Positions 32,401-42,274 of a DNA stretch of 64,000 nt are shown in pieces. The number at the start of each line of letters is the position of its first letter. The first letter of the stretch is position 1. The stretch comes from Sambucus nigra (taxonomy: Eukaryota; Streptophyta; Magnoliopsida; Dipsacales; Adoxaceae): assembly GCA_949130495.1 (NCBI GenBank), contig OX422210.1:633768585-633832584 (forward strand), written 5' to 3'. The notes beneath the pieces were generated by a model, which worked only from the letters and a program-made list of their open reading frames with translations, was not told the DNA's origin and made no database searches. The translations under genes and the position numbers were made by a program.

Positions 32401-33730
32401 CTCTTGTCTGCAACTATAACTGAGTTGAGAAGAACTATTCTAGTAGAGATCCTCGTGCATCGTAGTATTGGCAAAGAGAGCCTCAATATGATTGCACTGA
32501 ATTTAGGACCATCATGGATGGACCTAATAAAGGAGTATATTGAAAAGGGCATCATGTCGATCGATCCAAAGGAGGTTAGAAGACTAAGATACAAAGTAGT
32601 TGGATACATTATGGGAGGAGAAATTCTATACATAAGAGGCTTCGTCATTTCGCTACTCAGGTGCATAGATCTAACCGAGGTACCAAACTTAATAAAAAAA
32701 ATATATGAAGGATTGTGTGGAGCTTATTCAGCAAGCTGATCTCTAATCAGGCGAATGGACACACAAGGTTATTATTGGCCCACCATGAAAGCAGACTGTG
32801 CCAACTATGCAAGACGCTACGATAAATGCCAAGGATATGATACAATCCACAGGACACCTAGGGTTATGCTTGTGTCGATCACATCCGTTTAGACCTTTTC
32901 CATGTAGGGAATTGACCTGGCTAGCCCTCTATCGAAGAGAATAGGAAGGTTCAAATATTTGGTCATCGCAATAGACTACTTCACCAAGGGGGTGGAAGTA
33001 GAACCTCTGGTGGATATGCCTTACGAGAAAGTCTTCCAGTTCATACAAAAGAACATCATATGTCGTTATGGACTGCCATATGCCTTCATCACTGACCATA
33101 GAACGCAATTTGATAACCAAGAATTTAAAGATTACTGCGTTCAGTCCAAAATCCAAAAGTTGCATGCCACCCCTGGACCTCCGCAATGTAATGGGTAGAC
33201 ACAAGTGAGGAATAAAACTCTACTCGATGGAATGAAGAAGATGTTGGATGACGCCAAGGGAAATTGGATCAATGAACTACAAAGTGTGGTTTGGTCTTAC
33301 AGGACCACGCTGAGGATAGCCACTGGTGAAACCCCTATATCTTATCATTTGGTACAGAGGCACTATTCCCCACAGAAATTGGTTTGACCAGTCATAGAGT
33401 GATCAATTTCAAATTCCCAAATAGTGATATCATGAAAATGTTAGATTTGGATTTGGTTAAGGAAGTTAGAGAACATATCGCACTGCACGTGGCAGTATAT
33501 CAACAAAGAACTTCTCGGTTCTATAACATGAGGATTAAATTGAGAAATCTTAAGGAAGGAGACTACATATCAAAAAAGGTTCTCTAGAAAGGGAACAAAT
33601 AAGAGACAAATTGGCACGGTCCCTACTGCATTTTTACAGTCGTTCGACCAAGCACTTATCGGATTGAAACCCCAGAAAGAAAGATATTTAAAAACCCTTG
33701 GAACGCCGAGCATCTAAGAAAATATTATCA
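32400..33730 (+). pseudogene. Tat 2 integrase, broken
   Basis: The zinc-binding region lies at about 32640-32850. The core reads VIAIDYFTKGVEVEPLVDMP and YAFITDHRTQFDNQEFKDYC (32959-33198), keeping two Asp. At the Glu position the sequence has a stop and NG*TQVRNKTLLDG, where Tat elements normally show an E three residues into this motif. The C-terminal part continues as MRIKLRNLKEGDYI (33384-33587) and GPYCIFTVV near 33620. Confidence 0.8.
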
Positions 33731-33834
33731 GTGATCCAAAGAAATATAATCTATTTTTATCTCATGTAACTCGTTTCTAATTCTCAATAAGGATCACCCG
33801 ATTTCATCAAAGATTATTGGCCTTTTATATTTTT

Positions 33835-34390
33835 TTAGGAGTGGGAGATGTGCTAAAATTTAAGGCAATCTCAAATAACAATGAAAAAACAAACTTCGAA
33901 AAAAATTCAAATATTCGCGTATGACTTCGTCTTCAGCAAGCAACGAACGCGAAGTTCCAAATATAGAAGTTCATGTATGGCCCCGCGAGATCAAGAATAG
34001 GAACTTCCAAATATAAAACTTCATATATGACTCCCTAAGGTTAAGAATAAGAAGTTTTACTAGAGTGAATTAAGCAACAATCCTAAAATATTTGGTTGCC
34101 AATGGTAACTAACATTAGCACTTGGTCAGAATGACAAGATCCGTTTGGGCCACCACAAACGAAAGCACGTTAGTAGAAGCTAAGGCAGGACAACACGAGT
34201 TCATCCAAACTGATAACCAGTAAGGCATATTAGTCAGTTTATTTCCAACCACACAATCATAACACTAAACTACTGGTAGGCCACAATCACACAATAAATC
34301 AATTAAGGTATCTATTCAAATACTTTAAATATCATAGTTTCATTACATAGGAATGTTCAATAATAAAAAAAATGATAAGTAAACACAAAC
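33835..34390. other. Non-coding gap between Tat 2 integrase and the antisense genes
   Basis: It begins with purine-rich AGGAGTGGGAGATGTGC, which resembles a second polypurine tract and matches Tat 1 at about 9140-9156. The rest has repeated AAGTTCCAAATATAGAAGTT-like units (about 33950-34055) and no gene. Confidence 0.6.
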
Positions 34391-34394
34391 TAAT

Positions 34395-35368
34395 TAACCA
34401 GGGGGATGTTTTCCAAAGGCCTTCTCCATTCCAGCAGGAGGAACATCCTAAGCATAAGGAAGGACTATGGTGCGCAGATCTCTTAGCCTCAGTTGGCTGC
34501 TAGAGCAGGTTGTATTCATTAGATGCAAAAGCCAATTAAGAACATCATCTCCATGCAAGACATAGTCTCTAAGATACTTCCAAATCAAACTGATCGGGAT
34601 CGCATCCATAGGAATCCAAGAAGTATCCACTTGAAAAGAGGGGTTAGATAATCCAAGCAACCAGGGTCATGCCAGTACCAGAGTTTATCTTCATTCGACA
34701 GCCTCATCATGGTAAGAGCATTTAACCACCACCATTTATAACCCTCACTACGGGCTTACTTAAATTCCTCACCTAAGTGTGTTAACGCCTAATTATTACT
34801 ATTCATCCATATTGTGTGAGGTCGTTTATAAAAATGATAAGCAAAATGATCAACTTTCTCACTTAGCCTCTTGATGGTAGCCGACTGATTCTTTATGAGA
34901 CTTGCTTGATCGGCTAAAGTTTTCTTAGTTCTCTCATATTCAACATATGGGCAATCTACAACCACCTTCCGAGAAGACTGACCTCCTCCCTTTAATTTCT
35001 TAAACTTCTCCAACTCTTCCATCAACCGAGTATTCTCCTACTCTAGGAATGAGAGTCCTTCACTCTGATTAGCTGTAGTCACCTTCTTAAAGGCCTCTAG
35101 TTCATCCCTTAGTAAATTATTTGCCTGCTTAAGAAGATCGGATACCTCCCGAGCACTCTTTACGTTTGATTGCGGCACAAACTCTTTTTTGAAATACGTC
35201 GAAGCTAAGTCTTGCAATTTTTTTATCAAATCCATAATCACTTCGGAGAATAATAAAAAAATTCTCGTAGTCGGCAGATAAATTGACAAAAGCATTCAAG
35301 CCGAGCAATTCCTCCACCTCTTTCTTATCTCGTTTTTTATGACCAGCGCCAAATAGTTGGTTGCTCAT
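34395..35368 (-). pseudogene. Antisense gene 2 of Tat element 2
   Basis: On the minus strand it starts MSNQLFGAGHKKRDKKEVEE. It continues through a coiled-coil region (LLKQANNLLRDELEAFKK, TIKRLSEKVDHFAYHFYK) and ends with the conserved VDTSWIPMDAIPISLIWKYL segment and a Pro-rich tail near 34395. It is collinear with 4273-5556 of element X, although the N-terminus differs. Stops and shifts break it. Confidence 0.7.
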
Positions 35369-35599
35369 CTTGAAAAGTTAACTTTCAATGGAAACTAAAC
35401 TAGCTATTCTAGAGTCAAACTAAAATGAACATGATAATATATAAGTAAGGAAAGAAGGGATGAAGCAAACTTTTCTAAATCACAATTGAAAATAGGAGAA
35501 GTTTTATTAAAGATGTAACATTATTATAGCTGAAGGGATTTAACAACTGCATCAAAAGTACTTATAATGAAAATACAAAAGGCTCCATTTATTACACCT

Positions 35600-36850
35600 T
35601 CTTCTTATCCTGGGTCACTTCCTCCTCTGATCAGGCAACCACCAGTAACTGATCCTGTGGTACCTAGGACTTAGCCATCCCCTCTTCATTATCAACTTCC
35701 TCCTTAATTTTATGGAGGAGTACATTATACTAAAGGAACATGTCAGAGCCAAGAACCGTGCCAAATCGAGTTAGAGCTGCATCCCAACCCTTCTTGAAGG
35801 AAGACTTATTCAGATATTCAACTTGAATGGCAGTAGTAGAAAATGACTTATCCCACCTCGGGTATAGGTATCCTCTTTATCTTTTTTATCCTTAGCCTTT
35901 AGCTCTTCCACCTAACCCTTAGCATTCTCTGCCATATTCTCATCCACCCACATGACCTTCTCAGTCTGGTCGACTTTTTTCACAGCATCTCTAGTATCTT
36001 TCTCGGCTTGGGTCTTTCCATCCTCAGGCTCCTTAATAGTATCTGCCATCTCCTTTTTATCATCCTCATTAGACCATTTGATAGCCTCCAAGGACTCAAG
36101 CATGCCTTTAAAGTCTACCTCCACATCTGTAGAGGATTCCTTCAACTTGTCATCTCTCCTGAGTAGCTAGTCATAGTCAATAAAGAACTGTAAAAATCAA
36201 CATTCAAAAGCATCAGCAGCAAGCAATAGTGAAATATAGCACGAAGAAAATATCAAGTGATACTTACCAGAGCTAAATTATGGTTGGCTCGTTCGACCAA
36301 CCTTGCCTGAGGAAAAGAAGATGCAGCAGCCTCGTCGGCCAGAAGGACCCCAGCTCCAATCAGACCGTGAGAAAGTCCTGGGTTCATAATAATAGATTGG
36401 GTGCTACTTTGGCCCTTGTCGGACTGACTTATCCCAGTTAACTCTATAGTGGGGGTTGGACCCCTCTTCAAGCTCTTGAGTTGGAGCTCCTGATTTCTCA
36501 TCGTAGAGGTTTCAACCACAATGGGATGCTTAGAACCCCTAGCACCAGATTTCCTTTCAATAGGATGGGGATTTGGAGTCAACTAAAAGGTTGGGGATCT
36601 TCTTCTTGACCATTTCTGATGGAGAGTTATTGGTCCGCATAAATGAAATATTCATAGATTCAAAGGACAACAAAGTTACCCCAATAGAGAAATTCCCTTC
36701 TACTTGTGGTGGGGACTCAGACTCAGCACCAGAAGATGAAGAAGTTGGGTCTTCTATATTGATGGGGACTACTGGAACATCCTCTGTTGGGCGAGGAACA
36801 AAGGATGTAATGGAGCCGTGGTAGCTAAGCATAACGAAAGCAGAGCGAGG
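35600..36850 (-). pseudogene. Antisense gene 1 of Tat element 2, 5' part lost
   Basis: On the minus strand the visible part starts MLSYHGSITSFVPRPTEDVP, the counterpart of YTSSFIARPRPVVVDLDQVP in element X. It runs through a low-complexity and coiled-coil region (KGMLESLEAIKWSNEDDKKE) to about 35600. The transposon-domain first exon is missing because the LINE inserted at 36876. Similar to element X, the C-terminal coil ends before gene 2 begins. Confidence 0.65.
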
Positions 36851-36875
36851 ATAGGCTTAACCAATCCTCTGTTGG

Positions 36876-36893
36876 ATCATCATCATCATCATC
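36876..36893 (-). repeat. (GAT)6 tail of the LINE
   Basis: Six GAT repeats on the minus strand follow the LINE coding end. Such a short microsatellite tail instead of poly(A) is characteristic of RTE-type LINEs. Confidence 0.9.
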
Positions 36894-38493
36894 CTTGCCT
36901 TAATCCCATCATATGGGGTCGACCACATGGATTATCCTTTTCCATTCTAATATATTATATGCATTATTATTATTATTATTCAAGTTTAATTCCTTAAGGT
37001 CTCTCCTAATAATTTCCTCCCACGATAGCTTCGGGTGACCACTTTTTCTTTTACTCTCTATTATTAACAATTTTCCTCTTGTTATAGGGGCATCTACTGG
37101 TCTACGCAATGCATGACAGTACCACCTAAGTCTACTTTCTCTTAATTTATTGCTAATGGGAGCTACTCCTAACTTTTCTCTCACATATTAGTTTTTGATT
37201 TTGTCCTTTTTAGCAATTCCAATCATCCACTGGAGCATCCTCATCTCACTAATATGGAGACTTTATTCATGTGTTTTCTTTAATACCCAACACTCCGCTC
37301 TATATAGGATCGCTGGCCTAACAACTGTTTTATAAAATTTTCCTTTTAATTTATTAGTTATCCTCTTATCGCATAATACCCCACTCGCTTGTGTCCATTT
37401 CATCCAACCAGTTGATATTCTACTCGTAACATCCTTATCAATATCCCCATTACTTTAAAACATTGAACCTAGATAACGAAGTTTATTAGTTTGGTTTATC
37501 ACTTTTTCTTCAATCTTTAACATTATGTTACTCGATGCCTCATTATTAAATTTACATTCCATAAATTTCGTTTTGTTTTTACTGATTCTTACACCCTTAG
37601 ATTCTATGGCTTTTCTCCAAGTATCTACTCTCATCGCTAAGCTTTCCTTTGAAGTGCCTACTAAAACTATATCATCCGTAAACAACAAACACCATGGGAT
37701 ATCTTCCTGTATGTCCTTAGTAATATCATCCAAGACTATGACAAATAACTAAGGACTTAAGGTCGATCCTTGATGTAAACCCACTTTATCGTAAAATCAT
37801 TAGTTTCTCTACACATAGTCCTTACTCTAGTCTTTGTGTTATCATATATATCTTCATTAACTTTAATATAACTCAAAGGGATTCTTTTCCTCTTTAAAGC
37901 CCACCAAATTATATCCCTAGGTACTCTATCATAAGCCTTTTCTAGATCTATAAAGACCATATATAAATTTTTATTCTTACTTTTACATTTCTCCATTAAC
38001 TGTCGTAATAAGTAAATAGCTTCCGCGGTTGATCTCCCTGGCATAAATTCAAATTAATTATCCAAAATAGTTAACATATTTCTTAATCTTTGTTTTATAA
38101 CCTTTTTTCATAATTTTATAGTGTGACTCATCAGTTTGATTCCTCTATAATTACCACAGTTTTGTATATCCCCTTTATTTTTATACAACGGTATTATGGT
38201 GCTTTTTCTCCACTCATCTGACACGTTTCCTTATCTTAAAATTTTATTAAATAAGTGTGTTATCCATTATACCCCTAGACTTCCAAGGATTCTTTAAACC
38301 TCTATGAGTATTTTATCCGGGATAATCGCTTTATTCTTACCCATTTTTCTTACTAATATATCCACTTCTTTTTCAGTAATCGGACATACCGTTCCTATAT
38401 TCTGTTCAATGTTCTCGACATATTTTCTCGGATATTATTCATTCAATAATCCATGAAAATACTCTTCCCATCTATCTAGAATTTCTTTATCGT
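36876..38493 (-). mobile_element. RTE-type LINE, 5'-truncated
   Basis: On the minus strand it enters at ILDRWEEYFHGLLNE near 38480, followed by reverse transcriptase blocks. These are MPGRSTAEAIYLLRQLMEK, VFIDLEKAYDRVPRDIIWW (37757-38044) and WCLLFTDDIVLVGTSKESLA (37455-37733), in which the catalytic FADD reads FTDD. The C-terminal region has SRLRWYCHALRRPVDAPITR (36909-37184). It ends in a (GAT)n tail at 36876-36893 (minus), typical of plant RTE elements. The frame is broken in several places. The 5' end is cut by the LTR of Tat 3, which lies directly against it. Confidence 0.9.
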
Positions 38494-39000
38494 TGTTGAT
38501 ACCAAAATTTATCCATCCACGTGGACCAATTAATAGTGAGCATATGTCATCTTACATAGCAAGAATCTCAGTCGGCAAATAATATCTTCGCCGACCAATA
38601 ATGAAGAATGCCGACCAACCCAGGGAATACCGACCAGCTCACAGAATGCCGACCAATAAGACCAATGAATCGTCCCCATACCAAGAGTCATATCACCCGT
38701 GATTTACATACCCAACAGTCATATTCATCATGTAAGTCTGCAAATGCTTAAATATATAAAATCATTCCATCCCTTGACATTCCAACTCTTGGCCTCCGGG
38801 TCATTATAAATACAGATGTACCTATGCCATCAAGGGCAGGTGAATAATCAAGCAAACTATTGCAAAGAGTAATACCATAACAGTGGACGTATGCTTTCAT
38901 ACATAGACAAACCACTTTAAAATCTTATGTTGTTATCCTTTTATTTACATATTTTATCTCTGATTAAAGAATTAGATCTGGTCTAGTTTTTACATCAACA
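38494..39000 (+). repeat. 5' LTR of Tat element 3 (507 bp)
   Basis: It starts TGTTGATACCAAAATTTATC and ends TAGTTTTTACATCAACA. It is closely related to the Tat X LTR and shares a TATAAATA box (38805-38812) at nearly the same offset. It is followed by the primer binding site. Confidence 0.9.
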
Positions 39001-39021
39001 GATTGGCGTCGTCTGTGGGAA
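39001..39021 (+). other. Primer binding site of Tat 3
   Basis: ATTGGCGTCGTCTGTGGGAA begins one base after the LTR end. It is the common plant Tat primer site with one C-to-T change (GTCGTC instead of GCCGTC), also seen in Tat 2. Confidence 0.85.
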
Positions 39022-39071
39022 CGAGTTTTTAACAACCGTCTTCACTCTTAGATATTTGTGTTAACAGAAAG

Positions 39072-40515
39072 ATGACTGATATTCCTGAGTCCAGTGCCAA
39101 AAATAATGGCAATCCACCTGTATAATTTACTCCACCAACTAATCATGATATGAATGGGATTCTAGCTAGTCTTGCTAGAGGACAAGAGGCCATGCAAGAT
39201 ACTATTAGGCTATTAGCCCAAACCCTGTAAGCTAGATCTCCTACCTTGTCCAGACAGAGAGGAATGTCACCTCCACCTCTAAGAACCAGCAGATGCAGCT
39301 ATTCCATAACTTCACGCAATACTTCTTATCGCCCAGGAGCGAGTTCATCACTCAGGTCTACAAAGCCTTATGACGTTCATTTTTTCTCTCGTGAAACGCC
39401 AAGTGTCTTGGAATGGCTAAGCAGAGCTTCACCCTTTGACTGTCTGGGACCTAAATCCTCCCAGGGAATTATCCAGGAACACTCAATGTCTAGCCGACCA
39501 ATATGAGGCTTCAATCCGATTAAGATTAAGCATCCGATGATCTGTACACGACGGGCAGACCTCTCAAAAGAAGAGTTCAGCGTAGACAAATGGTCGGAAC
39601 AGTCGACTACTTCTCATAGATCTGATGAGGGTAATCCCTCTTGGAAATGATTAATCCAAAGGCTGGAAGACCGATTAGGCGAAATGATCAAAGTAAAAAA
39701 TCCTTTACGGCGAAGCTTTATCAAAGGATCTCCTTTTGTTCAGACAGTTGTAGACTTTCCAACCCCATCTAAATTTAAAGCTCCTATGGTTACTCCCAAA
39801 TACGATGGGAAAACTGATCTTGTTCTTCATATAAAGCAATATCAAGTAGCAATACACATTTATGCAGTACCGGATGAGATGATATGTAGAGCATTCTCCA
39901 GCACCATTACGGGTTCAGCCCAAATATGGTATAACAACCTACCCCGAGGATAGATCACTAACTTTAATCAATTGGCCGAGCTATTTATTAGCAACTTTTT
40001 CTTTAGAGCTAAGCCAGTAAAAAGAGTGGCTCATCTTCTGAGTATAAGGCAACAAACGGACGAAAGCACCAGGGATTATATTACTCATTTTAATAATAAG
40101 AAGTTAGAAGTAATTGATTACGAGGAAAAAATATCCATCACCACTCTCATGAGTGGTTTACTTCTCGAGAAGCTGTATTACATTTTGGCTAAAGATACTC
40201 CCAAGACGATGACTGAACTCATGGTAAAAGCAGGAAAGATAATGAATGTCGAGGAAGCAATGGCTGCCAAACAGAGTCCAGCCATAAAGTCTGATGCGAA
40301 ATCTGAGAAGAAGGAACAAAGGGACCAGAAGGAGTCGAAGGAACAGAGGGGAAAGAAGGAAGAAAAACTCAAGAGATATGGAAACTACACCCCATTGAAT
40401 GTTGACATTCATCATGTCTTGGAAGAAATCAAGCATAGCGAGGAACTACAATGCCCTGGAAAGTTGAGATCCCCTCCTAATAAGAGGGATATATCCAAAT
40501 ACTATGAGTTCCATG
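39072..40515 (+). pseudogene. Tat 3 gag, cut by chromovirus A
   Basis: It starts MTDIPESSAKNNGNPPV at 39072, 70 bases after the LTR, and then meets a stop. The conserved core SFIKGSPFVQTVVDFPTP, MVTPKYDGKTDLVLHIKQYQ and SAQIWYNNLPRG (39684-39953) follows. After another stop comes AELFISNFFFRAKPVKRVAH, a TLMSGLLLEKLYYILAKDTP segment and a Lys/Glu-rich linker (39972-40500). The frame reaches SKYYEFH at the expected zinc knuckle when the LTR starts. At least three in-frame stops. Confidence 0.85.
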
Positions 40516-41879
40516 TGACACCCCGCCTAAGAAAATTCTGGGTGATCAAACCTATATCAAATTAAAACAGGAATCCCAATTGGATCATCCTTAGCGTCAC
40601 TATCGAAAACTTTTTAAAAATACTAACCACCTAGTATTCCAAAAGCTGGTGCCAATTTTAACTTTTTAATTAAACAAAACAGTACATGCGAAAATAAATA
40701 TGAACCATTCACACAACTGAATAAAACTCAACTGAATAATTAATTAAACAATTTGTCGATTAAACCATCGGCCACCAAAGTGAAATCCAATATAAACATC
40801 CAACACCTAAATAAATACATCTGAAAACTGCACTGAGAAGTTTGGGAGACAAGCCCAAAATAAAACTAAAACTGATACATGATTCCTACACTAGGAATGA
40901 ATGAACGGTGCATCTAATCCAAACTTCTGCTAGCATCCACATATGCCGCAGCTCCGTATCCCTAGAATAGAATATCAATCCTGGCATCCCTGTGGCTGGA
41001 CACCTAAAAGGTTTTGAAAATAGTTTTATAGCAAGGGTTAGAACCCAAAACATTTTGAAAATATTTAGCAAGTGAATTAACTGCAGTAATTTAAAATGCA
41101 TGAATGCGCTTCATATTTAAGTTAGTGTCGCACTCCCTTGTGGACATTCTCACCCCTCCACTATTGTGCACACCTAACGGTCACCTTGACCCCCACCTAG
41201 TTATACTACCCCGTCCAACTAGTCCTGGTATAACCTCCCCTTGCCATACTACTCTACCCCGAGTATAATGATTCTTGAATTATAAGTTATCACACAATTA
41301 ACTTAATTAATTCCTTCTTAAATAGTAGCATATAACCGTGTCATAAGTTATATAAAGTAAATACATCACACACTGTATTATTACCATCAATATAATATTG
41401 AATACCATTATATACGTACCTTTACTAAAACATCCACACATATAACATACGTATATCCATCCCTCCGAGTATACCCTCGCCGGATGATTCCCTCTAAAGT
41501 GCTATCTCACTAGGTGTGCTCACAAAACCTAGTTCCCCAAGTTGGAATCGCTCACCAACTTGTCCCAAACTATAAACGTAGTGGAGGCGGTCACATTCCT
41601 TCCCTGAAAGTGAGATAAATCCCTCACCCAAATACCGGACGCTGTGACCTGGGATATACTCACCCTACTCCTCAAGCTAGGGGATTCACCCACATCGCGC
41701 AACCTCCCTTGATAGCACTTGAGTATATAAATTGAATAAATATCTAGTCACTGATATTTAATATCACACACAATATATACACGTATATATATACTATCAT
41801 TACACCGTATATATATAATATAAATCCCGGCTTTACCGTGTACTCAAAATCCCGTACACTAGCCTGTAATTTCCTGAGT

Positions 41880-42274
41880 ATGTGGCCCGACTCAACATAA
41901 TTAATTTTCTCACTTAATAATTTATCATCTTCCCGAGTCTATGGTCCGACTCTAATATAATTAATTCACACCTCAATTAATATAATACTTTTCCCGAGTC
42001 TATGGTCCGACTCTAATTAAATTAATTAACACACCCATTAATTATATACCTCCCCGAGTCTATCGTCCGACTCTAATTAAATTAATTAACACACCTATTA
42101 ATTTAATACCTTCTCAAGTCTATCGTCTGAATCTAATTAAATTAATTAACACACCTATTAATTTAATACCTCCCCGAGTCTATCGTCCGACTCTAATTAA
42201 ATTAATTAACACGCTTATTAATTTAATACCTACCCGAGTCTACAATCCGACTCTAATTAAATTAATTATCATAC
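41880..42274. repeat. 60-bp minisatellite in chromovirus A 3' LTR (left part)
   Basis: Six or so units of exactly 60 bp have the core CCCGAGTCTATCGTCCGACT, then CTAATTAAATTAATTAACAC and ATTAATTTAATACCT. The first units are more diverged. The array is interrupted by the solo LTR and resumes at 45246. Confidence 0.95.

Larger units (their letters stand above)
20988..36875 (+). mobile_element. Tat-type Ty3/gypsy element 2, with nested copia; 3' end lost at a LINE
   Basis: The order on the plus strand is LTR (20988-21567), primer site, gag (21667-23340), protease (about 23400-24180), reverse transcriptase split by the copia insertion (24244-24410 and 30786-31340), RNase H (31480-32400), integrase (32400-33730), a purine-rich end-of-pol segment near 33838, and two antisense genes (34395-36850). 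The LINE begins at 36876 and the true 3' LTR is not in the window. All frames are broken. Confidence 0.85.
38494..40515 (+). mobile_element. Tat-type element 3, 5' end only
   Basis: It consists of an LTR (38494-39000), primer site and gag up to 40515, where chromovirus A is inserted. No further Tat 3 sequence reappears in the window after chromovirus A. The LTR start lies directly against the LINE, so Tat 3 inserted into the LINE. Five bases before it are ATCGT. Confidence 0.85.

Noticed and set aside
36962..36979. (ATT)n run in the LINE as a separate microsatellite insertion
   Set aside because: It is in frame as a run of Asn codons in the LINE coding end and probably a simple expansion.
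40886..41101. 71-codon minus-strand frame repeated at 50851-51066
   Set aside because: The repetition comes from the two LTRs of chromovirus A and not from a gene family. There is no protein-like pattern.
41688..41700. CCCACATCG in the chromovirus A LTR as another snRNA USE
   Set aside because: The base before is A rather than T, so the core TCCCACATCG is missing, and no TATA lies at 24 or 34 bases.
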